Source: G963702155 sp963702155
GTDB lineage: Bacteria > Pseudomonadota > Alphaproteobacteria > Micavibrionales > Micavibrionaceae
Assembly (NCBI GenBank): GCA_963702155.1
Contig: OY969717.1
Span: 1,116,001-1,180,000, forward strand
Length of the DNA stretch: 64,000 nt
Direction of reading: 5' to 3'
This document shows, one piece after another, positions 43,157-51,893 of this stretch. A program made the position numbers and the translations under genes. The stretch's first letter is position 1; every line of letters starts with the position of its first letter. The notes under the pieces were generated by a model, which worked only from the letters and a program-made list of their open reading frames with translations, ran no database searches and had not been told where the DNA came from.

Positions 43157-46092
43157 TTACTTCGTCAAAGACAACGCCTCATCCACCAACTTTTCCTGCT
43201 CCGCTTGATGACGTTTGAGCATTCCCGTCGCCGGAGCCGCTGCCGCCTTGCGCCCAATATAGCGCGGGCGATTATGCTTATGGTCAACCGATGTTAACGC
43301 CTCTTCAATCATCGGCTCTACAAAGAACCATGACCCTTGATTTTTAGGCTCTTCTTGAACCCAAATAATCTCGGCATTTTCATACAGCGCCAATTCACGT
43401 GCAATATCTTCACTTGGAAACGGATAAAGCTGCTCTAAACGAATGATATAAATATCATCAATCTCACGCTCGCGGCGTTCTTGCAAAAGATCATAATAAA
43501 CCTTACCGCTACACAAAATAACGCGCTTTATCTTTTCTGGCGCTTTGGCAAAGCAAATCATGATCATCATCCCATAAAAATCGATGGAAAGTTGATCCTT
43601 CGGTGAACATCTCAATCGGTGATTGCGCAAGCTTATGACGAAGCAATGATTTTGGAGTCATCAAAATAAGCGGCTTTCGAAAGTCACGCTGCATCTGACG
43701 GCGCAACATGTGGAAATAATTCGCCGGCGTTGTACAATTACAAACTTGCCAGTTATCTTCTGCTGAAAGCTGTAAGAATCGTTCCAAACGACCAGATGAA
43801 TGCTCAGGCCCCTGCCCTTCCATACCGTGTGGCAACAGCATCACAAGACCAGACATGCGGAGCCATTTAATCTCTCCCGATGCAATAAATTGGTCAATAA
43901 TAACTTGCGCGCCATTCACAAAATCCCCAAATTGCGCCTCCCACAACACAAGCGTTTTCGGATCGGCAAGCGTGAATCCATATTCAAAACCAAGTACAGC
44001 CATTTCGGAAAGCGGGCTGTCATGGACTTCAAATTTTGGCTGATCCTCATTCAAATGCTGAAGCGCAATATATTTTTCTTGGGTCTCCTGATCATACCAA
44101 ATCGCATGACGCTGCGAAAATGTACCGCGGCCAACATCCTGCCCCGATAATCGCACGCCAAAATCATCATCCAAAAGTGTCCCAAAGGCCAAGAGCCTCT
44201 GCCGTCGCCCAATCAAATCCTTCGCCAGTATCCAGCATCTTGTCTTTATTTCCAAGAACACGCTTGCAGCTTGCTATTCACCGCAAAACCATCCGGAATA
44301 CCTGTTATTTGCTTACCAACACGTATAAGATTTTCTTTCTATTGCCGATGTGTCCCCGCGCCTAGGTCCTTGATCCGGCAAGCTCAAACCCTCCCAGGCA
44401 CCGCCAAGGAAATCGGCCTCATTTGGCTTATAGCTTTTTGTGGCTTGAAACGCCTCCTCCAGATAGGAATAAAACTCATCATAAAGCGCTTGCGCTTCAT
44501 CTGCGCTCAATGACATTTTCGGCAACCAACTGACTTACATATTTTTCGCGCGCTGTTTCTGCTCGGCAATTTTTTTGTACATCAATGGCTGTGTAAAGGC
44601 CGGCTCATCACCTTCGTTATGCCCATAACGACGATAACAATACATATCAATCACAACATCGCGTTTAAATTTCTGACGGAATTCGGTTGCAATCCGCGCA
44701 ACATGTACAACCGCTTCAGGATCATCACCATTCACATGGAAAATCGGCGCAGATAGCATTTTTGCAACATCTGTCGAATACGGACCAGAACGCCCGAATT
44801 TTGGCATGGTTGTAAAACCAATCTGGTTATTGATTACAATATGGATCGTCCCGCCCACGCGGTAGCCGGGCAGCTCAGAAATCATCAGTGTTTCCGCCGT
44901 CACGCCCTGCCCCGCAAAGGCCGCATCACCATGTAGCAACATCGGCAATACGGAAACGGACTCGGTATCCCCGCGCTTGGCTCTGTTTCGCGCGCACTTT
45001 ACCAATCACAACCGGATTTACAAATTCCAAATGCGATGGATTTGCCGTGAGCGATAAATGACGTTCATTGCCGTCAAATTCGCGGTCACTCGACGTTCCA
45101 AGGTGATATTTCACATCGCCAGATCCTTGCACATCATCCGGCATAGAGGACTGCCCCTGAAACTCCGCAAATATCGCTGTAAAGGACTTACCCATGACAT
45201 TGGCCAAAACATTCAAACGCCCGCGGTGTGCCATGCCAATAACTACCTCGCGTAAACCAAGCCCCGCGCCATGGCGCATAATTTCTTCAATCGCCGGGAT
45301 AACGGCTTCACCGCCATCAACGCCAAATCGCTTCGTTCCGGGATATTTCTTATGCAAAAATTGCTCGAACACTTCGGCGGCAATCATGCGCTGCAAAATG
45401 AACTTTTTCTCATCCTGTTTGAACGCGCTTTGATTGCGCGCCCCTTCAATCCGCGCCTGCATCCACGCCTTTTCTTCAGGGTCGGTCAAATGCAAGAATT
45501 CAACGCCAATACTGTTGCAATATGTATCTTTTAAAATCTTAAGGATTTCAGTCAAAGTTGCGTAGTCTTTACCAAGCACCCCATTGATAAAAATCGGGCG
45601 GTTATAATCTTCAGACTGAAAGTCATAATGCGCCGGATCAAGTTCAGGATGATAATGCGTCTCGCGCAATTCCAAAGGGTCAAGATCGGCCAAAAAATGC
45701 CCGCGCGCACGATAAGCGCGGATCAGCATAAGCGCCTGAATAGAATCACGCGTCGCCTGTTGCAGCGCTTCAGGATTGGCATCTTGCGGGCGCGTCGCCG
45801 ATATATCAACATCCGGCGTATTTATGCCGATATGCGCGCCTTTAGCCATATTATCAAATGAGCGCGAGGATTGCTTATTTTCCTCCGGTGTCCAGCTTGC
45901 ACCATTAAGCTCGCTTAAAAGTGTTACTTCATTATCATTAAGCCCTTCAAAAAAGCTCTTCCAACTTTCATCGACATGAAACGGGTTTTGTAAAAATTCG
46001 CCATAAAGATGCGCAATATATTCCGCATTCGCGCTCGATAAAAATGTCATATTGTCCGTTGAACGATTTTTTTCCTGAGCCATTTGCCTCAT
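43157..46092 (-). pseudogene. sucA: 2-oxoglutarate dehydrogenase E1, broken by seven single-base indels
   Basis: E1 decarboxylates 2-oxoglutarate with thiamine diphosphate. The gene is complete in content: the N-terminus (NAEYIAHLYGEFLQNP), the GMAHRGRLN and IVINNQIGFTT cofactor regions, and the C-terminal KRVILCSGKVYYDLL and FFVEPMIEE. The frame breaks at about 44980 (extra base), 44557 (one A missing), 44508, 44332, 44264, 44189 and 43547 (extra base each); between breaks the protein reads like a normal E1 of about 976 residues. The net shift matches the total length. Most changes are a doubled base in a short run. Either a recent decay or a local sequence error; sucB, lpdA and sucCD are intact. 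The start may be the ATG at 46083. Confidence 0.9.
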
Positions 46093-46190
46093 CCATTTTG
46101 ATATTTAATTTATATACTTGCGTATTTATTAAAAGGGTTATACACCCCGAAACTCAATTTTTCCAGCGCTTTTACCAAAGATAAACATCT

Positions 46191-46742
46191 TTAAATATGT
46201 TTCAACAACGCCACTTTAAGCTGCGATAATGCAGAATCCTCTGCCGCACTTATATTCATCGGATGCCCCGCTTCTCCTTCAGATAAGCCTTTAAATTTAC
46301 CCATAATTGTACCTATTAATGCGGATATCCCGCCTTCCGGCTCTGCCATATCATCATCGCCAAATTCGCCATACGCCTTTGCCACCGCACTGGCAACATC
46401 CATAACCGCGCCCGTATATTGCCGCACGCCGCCAACACCTAAACGCTCTTTGATAATAACGCCTACGCGCTCCGCTTCCTTGGGTGTAGAAAAACACGCA
46501 TGCGCCCATTCATCCCACCGCGACCGCTCGGCTATCGTCTGTTCAAAAACACTTTTTACAAATCCCTCATATGTTTCCGCTTGCGCTATATGGTTCAGCG
46601 CCGCCTCCAATGCTGCAAGCTCACGCTCATCATCAAATTCTCCATCCTCATCATCGGCATGAGAAACCCAAATCCCTGCCTTGTATGGCAAAGCAATCAA
46701 GATATCTATTTCTTCATCTGTAAAATCCGAAAATGTATTCAT
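46191..46742 (-). CDS. Hypothetical protein, paralog of the next gene upstream
   Basis: The protein has 183 residues, mostly helical and acidic. It aligns with the product of 46774-47334: DEEIDILIALPYKAGIWVSH against NQRELLVSLPYRVGVVVSDC, then SRWDEWA against DQWDTWS, and VMDVASAVAKAYGEF against VFGIAEAVALAFREY. AGAGG is 10 bases before the ATG. No family is recognised with certainty; the helical, acidic layout resembles small TerB-like domains but no metal-binding motif is visible. It lies between sucD and sucA. Confidence 0.65.
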   Translation of the reverse strand: MNTFSDFTDEEIDILIALPYKAGIWVSHADDEDGEFDDERELAALEAALNHIAQAETYEGFVKSVFEQTIAERSRWDEWAHACFSTPKEAERVGVIIKERLGVGGVRQYTGAVMDVASAVAKAYGEFGDDDMAEPEGGISALIGTIMGKFKGLSEGEAGHPMNISAAEDSALSQLKVALLKHI

Positions 46743-46773
46743 TTGTAAAAACCCTCTCTTTTAAAAATTCTTT

Positions 46774-47334
46774 TTAAACATAATCAGCATCTAGAGCATC
46801 AGCCAGATTTTCCAAAACTTTGTGCTCTTTAATACTTATATTTAAAAACTGCTGAAACGAAATATACGGCTTTTTCTTTATCGCCGCTTTTATTTTACGC
46901 GTTTGATATAAAGCATAAAGAGAAAAACGCTGAAACCATGACAAATCCGTTGCATACTCCCGAAACGCGAGCGCCACCGCCTCGGCAATACCAAAAACAA
47001 AATTCCTGTATGCGTTTACATCTTGTACTTCACCCAATTCTCCCAAAAGAGTCATCGCATTTTTACAATCAACATAAACGCCGTCTGGCTCAACACTCCA
47101 TGTATCCCATTGATCTTGACGCGCAACTGTACCTTGAATAATCTCTTGAATACCCTCCGAGCCAAGCATCTGTTCCGCATACCCGTTTAAAATTTGCTTT
47201 AAAACCTCGCGCTCTGCCTCTTCCGCTATCTCCCCGCCAGATGCATCACAATCAGAAACAACAACACCTACACGATACGGTAAACTGACGAGCAGCTCCC
47301 GCTGATTATCGGTTAAAGACTGGGGAATGCTCAC
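46774..47334 (-). CDS. Hypothetical protein, paralog of the next gene downstream
   Basis: The protein has 186 residues starting at a GTG (47332-47334) with AGGAG nine bases upstream. It is a tandem paralog of the preceding 46191-46742 product, sharing the LPYRVGVVVSD opening, the paired acidic turn, the WDTW motif and the helix AEAVALAFREYATDLSWF. Its C-terminal 45 residues are basic and differ from the paralog. Both genes stand in the same direction between sucD and sucA and are probably cotranscribed. Function unknown. Confidence 0.65.
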   Translation of the reverse strand: MSIPQSLTDNQRELLVSLPYRVGVVVSDCDASGGEIAEEAEREVLKQILNGYAEQMLGSEGIQEIIQGTVARQDQWDTWSVEPDGVYVDCKNAMTLLGELGEVQDVNAYRNFVFGIAEAVALAFREYATDLSWFQRFSLYALYQTRKIKAAIKKKPYISFQQFLNISIKEHKVLENLADALDADYV

Positions 47335-47454
47335 GTAATAATGCTCCTAATAAAAACGCTTAATAACAAATAGATAAAAATAATATCACGGTTTCAAAAG
47401 CAAGCGTACTTAAAAAACCTAAAGATAAAAGCATGAGACATTAAAAACAAAAAA

Positions 47455-47470
47455 CAGCTCATAAGAGCCG
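47455..47470 (-). terminator. Rho-independent terminator after sucD
   Basis: On the minus strand CGGCTC-TTAT-GAGCTG forms a six-pair stem (one G-U) followed by TTTTTTG and TTTTT. It lies 40 bases after the sucD stop, so sucD is probably not cotranscribed with the paralog pair and sucA by default. Confidence 0.7.
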
Positions 47471-47510
47471 CTTTTCTAAAAAAGTATTTTTAAGCAAAAA
47501 GCGCTTGGAT

Positions 47511-48386
47511 TTAGGCCACCATCGCCTTCATAACGGCATCACCAAGCCCGGCCGGGCTTTCAGATACGGCAAAGCCCGCCGCGCGCATGGCGTCCATTTT
47601 CGCTTCGGCTGTATCATCGCCGCCCGAAATAATCGCGCCCGCATGCCCCATACGCTTCCCCGGAGGCGCCGTCGCACCTGCAATAAAGCCCGCAATCGGC
47701 TTCTTTGTTTTTAAAGATTTGTAAAATTCGCACGCTTCAATCTCTGCTGATCCGCCGATCTCACCAATCATAAGAATCGCTTCAGTTTCCTCATCATCCA
47801 TAAATAGTTCAATACAATCGATAAAGTTTGTACCATTAACAGGGTCACCGCCAATACCGATACATGTTGTTTGACCAAGGCCAACTGCGCCCGTTTGTGC
47901 CACCGCTTCATAGGTAAGCGTACCAGAGCGTGATACAATACCAACCTTACCGCGTGTGTGAATATGCCCCGGCATAATACCGATTTTACATTCACCCGGC
48001 GTAATTACACCAGGACAATTGGGCCCAATCAGACGTGTTTTTGATCCATCCAGCGCGCGGCGAACCTTAACCATATCCAGCACCGGAATTCCCTCGGTAA
48101 TACAAATCGCCAACTCCACCTCGGCGTCAATCGCTTCCAAAATCGCATCCGCGGCAAATGGCGGCGGTACGTAAATTACGGATGCATTCGCACCTGTACG
48201 GTCAACCGCTTCGGCAACCGTATTAAAAACCGGCAAACCCAGATGATCCTGCCCGCCTTTACCCGGCGTAACCCCGCCAACCATCTTCGTTCCATAAGCA
48301 ATCGCTTGCTCGCTATGGAATGTCCCTTGAGAGCCCGTAAACCCCTGACATATTACTTTTGTATCTTTATTCACTAAAACAGCCAT
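47511..48386 (-). CDS. sucD: Succinyl-CoA synthetase alpha subunit
   Basis: The alpha subunit binds CoA and carries the phosphohistidine in the reaction succinyl-CoA + ADP/GDP + Pi. The start MAVLVNKDTKVICQGFTGSQ, the CoA region VIYVPPPFAADAI, and the phospho-His in KRMGHAGAIISGG near residue 250 are conserved. The length of 291 residues is normal. It is normally directly after sucC; here DUF2059 and creD genes stand between them. Confidence 0.97.
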   Translation of the reverse strand: MAVLVNKDTKVICQGFTGSQGTFHSEQAIAYGTKMVGGVTPGKGGQDHLGLPVFNTVAEAVDRTGANASVIYVPPPFAADAILEAIDAEVELAICITEGIPVLDMVKVRRALDGSKTRLIGPNCPGVITPGECKIGIMPGHIHTRGKVGIVSRSGTLTYEAVAQTGAVGLGQTTCIGIGGDPVNGTNFIDCIELFMDDEETEAILMIGEIGGSAEIEACEFYKSLKTKKPIAGFIAGATAPPGKRMGHAGAIISGGDDTAEAKMDAMRAAGFAVSESPAGLGDAVMKAMVA

Positions 48387-48416
48387 GTTTTATAAATCTC
48401 CGTTGATTATTTAAAG

Positions 48417-49856
48417 TTAAATATTTGTAGGATGACTATGATCACCCCGCAGTGGTTGGCTCATGTTTCTTGTAACATACATCCCAAGAACAAGAAAAAC
48501 CAGTAGCAATAAAGTTCCAATAACAAGCGCATAATCGCCCATTTGCAGAATTGAGTATAAAATGAAATAAAGCGCAAGCAAAATACCAGATAGCGCAAGA
48601 CCATATTTAAACTGTCCCATAGCCACCCAAGCATAAACCCCTATAATAAAACTAATAAGCCCCATACCAATGGCATACGAATATCCAAAAGAAATATGCT
48701 CTGAAAATGCAAGGACACATAAATAAAACATGGAAAGCGCCGCACCAACAATTAAGTGTTGAAGCCAGTGCATACGGGCGCCGGTTGCAAACTCAATAAC
48801 AAAAATTGAAAAAAACGTAAGGCTAACAAACATAACACCATATTTTACTGTGCGCGTAAGCAAAGTATATAAGTTAACGGAATCAAATAAATCCGCGCCT
48901 ATATTAAAGCTTTGTATTTGCCTTAAAAAATCATCATGCTGCCCGATTTCTACAGTTTTTATCTGTTCATAAGATCGGCTGAGATGTGTAATAGACCACT
49001 CAGCATCAAATGTATGGCTGGTAATATCACGCGTAGTCGGTAAAATTTCACCTTGAAAGCTGGGCGTATTCCAGTCTGCACTAAGCAACACTTTTGTTTC
49101 TGCCCCCGTAGGGGCAAAAGAAAAACTCCTACTACCACGTAAATTCATGGCAAGCGAAAATGCAGCAGGCGATGTTTTGAAATCATCGGTTAAATTTACA
49201 CGCGCATGCACACCGCCAAAATTAGGATGTTTATTTTGCAATCCAAGCCCAGGCGAAAGCGCAAGATCATTCTCGTTCCAATTAAATTTCGCTCCGGCTT
49301 GTATTCCCTTTGCGCTACTCGTCATAAAAAAAACAACTGCCCGCTCCCAATAAAATGTTTCTGGCTTATGATCTAAAACAGTAAGATCAGGCCATTCAAA
49401 ACGTCCTGAAATTTCATTTGTACTATTATAAATCGGAACAGTGTAAATACCTCGGCTAAGCTTTTCTGTCTTTAGAACAGATTTCATATCTAATGTTTTA
49501 GGTAAAACAAAAAGATACTTTTTCTTAATTATAGGGCGACGAACATGTTTGACTTCACCCGTTTTGTTATTTTGAACTCGCTCTGAAATATATGCTTTGT
49601 AATCATAAGGTATAGCCAAAATAGCGCCGGATAATTGTTGCGCCCCACTCCATTCTTGGGTCATACGTTCAGATACGCTGCGATATAAGTTACCACGCTC
49701 TTGAACAAGGCCAGAAACAAAACCGAGAGGAACAAGCGATAGAATTATAATGAGAAGACCCATAGCTACACGAACCAAAAGGCGATTATCGCCAAGTTTG
49801 GATTTCAAAAAATCCTCTCGGTTCTGACGAAGTTCTGAAGATGGTGTTTCCGGCAT
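48417..49856 (-). CDS. creD: Inner membrane protein CreD
   Basis: CreD-family proteins are membrane proteins of cell-envelope integrity, regulated in E. coli by the CreBC system. The N-terminus has one helix (LLVRVAMGLLIIILSLVPLG), followed by the conserved VQERGNLYRSVSERMTQEWS region, a long periplasmic part (about 60-310), and a C-terminal block of about six helices with FFSIFVIEFATGARMHWLQH, a stretch typical of CreD. About 479 residues from the ATG at 49856; an upstream TTG is possible. No creBC genes are nearby, and its place between sucC and sucD is unusual. Confidence 0.88.
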   Translation of the reverse strand: MPETPSSELRQNREDFLKSKLGDNRLLVRVAMGLLIIILSLVPLGFVSGLVQERGNLYRSVSERMTQEWSGAQQLSGAILAIPYDYKAYISERVQNNKTGEVKHVRRPIIKKKYLFVLPKTLDMKSVLKTEKLSRGIYTVPIYNSTNEISGRFEWPDLTVLDHKPETFYWERAVVFFMTSSAKGIQAGAKFNWNENDLALSPGLGLQNKHPNFGGVHARVNLTDDFKTSPAAFSLAMNLRGSRSFSFAPTGAETKVLLSADWNTPSFQGEILPTTRDITSHTFDAEWSITHLSRSYEQIKTVEIGQHDDFLRQIQSFNIGADLFDSVNLYTLLTRTVKYGVMFVSLTFFSIFVIEFATGARMHWLQHLIVGAALSMFYLCVLAFSEHISFGYSYAIGMGLISFIIGVYAWVAMGQFKYGLALSGILLALYFILYSILQMGDYALVIGTLLLLVFLVLGMYVTRNMSQPLRGDHSHPTNI

Positions 49857-49950
49857 ACTAGTAAGTCTTAATCTGTTCAAATTATAAAGACGAACAAAAG
49901 CAAAAATTTAAGCTACAAACCTAAATTTTAAATCTGCAAACTAAATTTTT

Positions 49951-50427
49951 CTACTGTGCTTGTTGTTCTTTTTTCATCCGCTCCGCCATGATGGTCTGAA
50001 TTCCAACCATCATTTGCTGCTGAATATACGGCATGAAATCATTCATATACGCGGGCATTTTGGACATAACCGTACGCCCCTCAGGCTTGCTATAAAATGA
50101 ATTAAGCGCCTCAATCTCCGCAACCGTGAAGTGTTTGGCCATAGTTTCAATCAAACGCGCGCGCATGTCATTAAAATCGTAGGATTTGCGAATCGCTTCA
50201 AAATCTTTGGGCTCTAACTGGATTTGCGGATTTTTCTTCATCTCCGAGATCATATCATTCACCATCTGCTTGACGGGAACCAAAGACTCATACTGCGTCG
50301 CTGCTTCAACCCGCGCTTCCTGAGTATCAGCCGCTATAACAGCATCTTGCGCAAAAGCGCCAGATATTGGCATCGCCAACACTGATAAAAAAGAACCAGT
50401 TAAAAATATTTTGTTTAAACCATTCAT
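49951..50427 (-). CDS. Exported DUF2059 protein
   Basis: The protein has 158 residues with a signal peptide (LNKIFLTGSFLSVLAMPISG, cut at about AFA). The mature domain has the DUF2059 pattern: YESLVPVKQMVNDMISEM, then HFTVAEIEALNSFYSKPEGR, and KMPAYMNDFMPYIQQQM. The role of this periplasmic family is unknown. It begins two bases after the sucC stop codon, so translation is likely coupled to sucC. Confidence 0.85.
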   Translation of the reverse strand: MNGLNKIFLTGSFLSVLAMPISGAFAQDAVIAADTQEARVEAATQYESLVPVKQMVNDMISEMKKNPQIQLEPKDFEAIRKSYDFNDMRARLIETMAKHFTVAEIEALNSFYSKPEGRTVMSKMPAYMNDFMPYIQQQMMVGIQTIMAERMKKEQQAQ

Positions 50428-50429
50428 AT

Positions 50430-51641
50430 CTATGCCGCCTTCTTTGCTTCTTCGGTCGCCTTTACGACTTTTTCTGCCGCATCTGCGAGGTTATCCGCTG
50501 AAATAATCGGTAAACCGGAATTGGCCATCAATTCCTTACCTTTTTCAACATTTGTACCTTCTAAACGCACTACCAAAGGTACGTCCAGATCAACTTCCTT
50601 GGCCGCCGCAATAACACCTTGTGCAATCACGTCACACTTCATAATACCGCCAAAAATATTCACCAAAATACCTTTAACATTGGGATCGGATAAAATGATT
50701 TTGAATGCAACCGTTACGCGCTCTGCCGTTGCGCCCCCGCCAACATCCAGAAAGTTTGCAGGATTCCCGCCGTAAAGCTTAATAATATCCATGGTCGACA
50801 TCGCCAAACCCGCGCCATTCACCATACAGCCAATATCACCGTCCAAACGGACATAAGATAGCTCGTGATCAGTCGCCAGTTTCTCATTCGCATCTTCCTC
50901 TGTCTCATCGCGCATAGAGGCGACCTCCTTCTGACGATACAGCGCATTTGGATCAAAATTCATCTTCGCATCCAAGGCCATCACCTCATCACCCGCTAAA
51001 ATCATAGGATTAATCTCTACAATAGAGGCATCCAATTCAACAAATGCCTTATATAAAGACATAAAGAATTTAACCGCGCTTTTGACCTGCGCACCCTTTA
51101 AACCAAGGCCAAACGCCAATTTACGCGCATGAAAACCTGACATCCCGCTCACAGGATCAATGCTCGTCTTAATAATTTTTTCCGGGCTATGCTCCGCCAC
51201 TTCCTCGATATCCATCCCGCCCTCGGTGGACACCATGAATGTCACACGGCTAGTGGCGCGATCCAAAACAACCGAACAATAATATTCTTTTTCAATATCA
51301 ACGCCGTCTGTGACATATAAACGCTGAACCTGCTTACCTTCTTCTCCGGTTTGAATAGTAACCAGCGTATTGCCCATCATGGCTTCCGCCGCCGTTTTAA
51401 CTTCTTCGACAGTCTTACACAAGCGCACGCCGCCCTTATCATCGGCAGCGCCTAAAAAATGCCCCGCACCGCGTCCACCTGCATGTATTTGCGCCTTAAC
51501 AACAAATAAATCTGTACCGTTACTTTTAAGCTTTTCTGCGGCCTCTACGGCTTCATCAACACTCATCGCGGCAATACCATCTGGCACCGCAACACCATAT
51601 TTCTTCAATAATTCTTTAGCTTGATATTCATGAATATTCAT
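50430..51641 (-). CDS. sucC: Succinyl-CoA synthetase beta subunit
   Basis: The beta subunit has the ATP-grasp fold that binds the nucleotide and succinate. The start MNIHEYQAKELLKKYGVAVP, KAQIHAGGRGAG, the metal-binding VEINPMILA, and the signature FGGIMKCDVIAQGV are conserved. At 403 residues it is slightly longer than the common 388-397. It opens the series sucC-DUF2059-creD-sucD on this strand, and its 252-base upstream region is shared with the divergent coiled-coil gene and contains a CRP-type palindrome. Confidence 0.97.
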   Translation of the reverse strand: MNIHEYQAKELLKKYGVAVPDGIAAMSVDEAVEAAEKLKSNGTDLFVVKAQIHAGGRGAGHFLGAADDKGGVRLCKTVEEVKTAAEAMMGNTLVTIQTGEEGKQVQRLYVTDGVDIEKEYYCSVVLDRATSRVTFMVSTEGGMDIEEVAEHSPEKIIKTSIDPVSGMSGFHARKLAFGLGLKGAQVKSAVKFFMSLYKAFVELDASIVEINPMILAGDEVMALDAKMNFDPNALYRQKEVASMRDETEEDANEKLATDHELSYVRLDGDIGCMVNGAGLAMSTMDIIKLYGGNPANFLDVGGGATAERVTVAFKIILSDPNVKGILVNIFGGIMKCDVIAQGVIAAAKEVDLDVPLVVRLEGTNVEKGKELMANSGLPIISADNLADAAEKVVKATEEAKKAA

Positions 51642-51806
51642 AAATGCGTTCTCTCTTGCTTTTTACAAAACTTAAATAATGTTCACAGGTTTAGCATCCT
51701 AAAAACCCTTTGCAAACCCGAAAAATCAAAAAAACCGTAAGATCTTAATCTTTTTTACTTTTGACTCTTCACATGTAAATCGTGTATTTTAAAGACAAGG
51801 GTGTAA

Positions 51807-51822
51807 TGTGATAAAAATCACA
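51807..51822. promoter_or_regulatory. CRP/FNR-type operator, perfect core palindrome
   Basis: TGTGA (51807-51811), six bases, TCACA (51818-51822): identical to the CRP consensus core. It lies in the sucC/coiled-coil intergenic region. Its centre is about 60 bases ahead of a plausible start of transcription from the -10 at 51862-51867, the spacing of class I activation. Confidence 0.6.
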
Positions 51823-51861
51823 ATAAAAAAGCGATACATGAGTAATTAAAGAATATCGTGA

Positions 51862-51867
51862 TATATT
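51862..51867 (+). promoter_or_regulatory. Candidate -10 element of the coiled-coil gene
   Basis: TATATT is a good -10, while the -35 position (about 51839-51844) reads TGAGTA, a poor match, which fits an activator-dependent promoter. A second pair, TTGACT (51761-51766) and TATTTT (51785-51790, 18-base spacer), lies upstream of the operator. GCAGG is seven bases before the ATG at 51894. Confidence 0.4.
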
Positions 51868-51893
51868 AAGGTAATAGGAAAGCAGGCAGCAAG

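Noticed and set aside
43157..46092. Programmed frameshifting in sucA
   Set aside because: Seven separate shifts, none at a classic slippery site with a structure behind it, cannot be programmed; decay or sequence error is the simpler reading.
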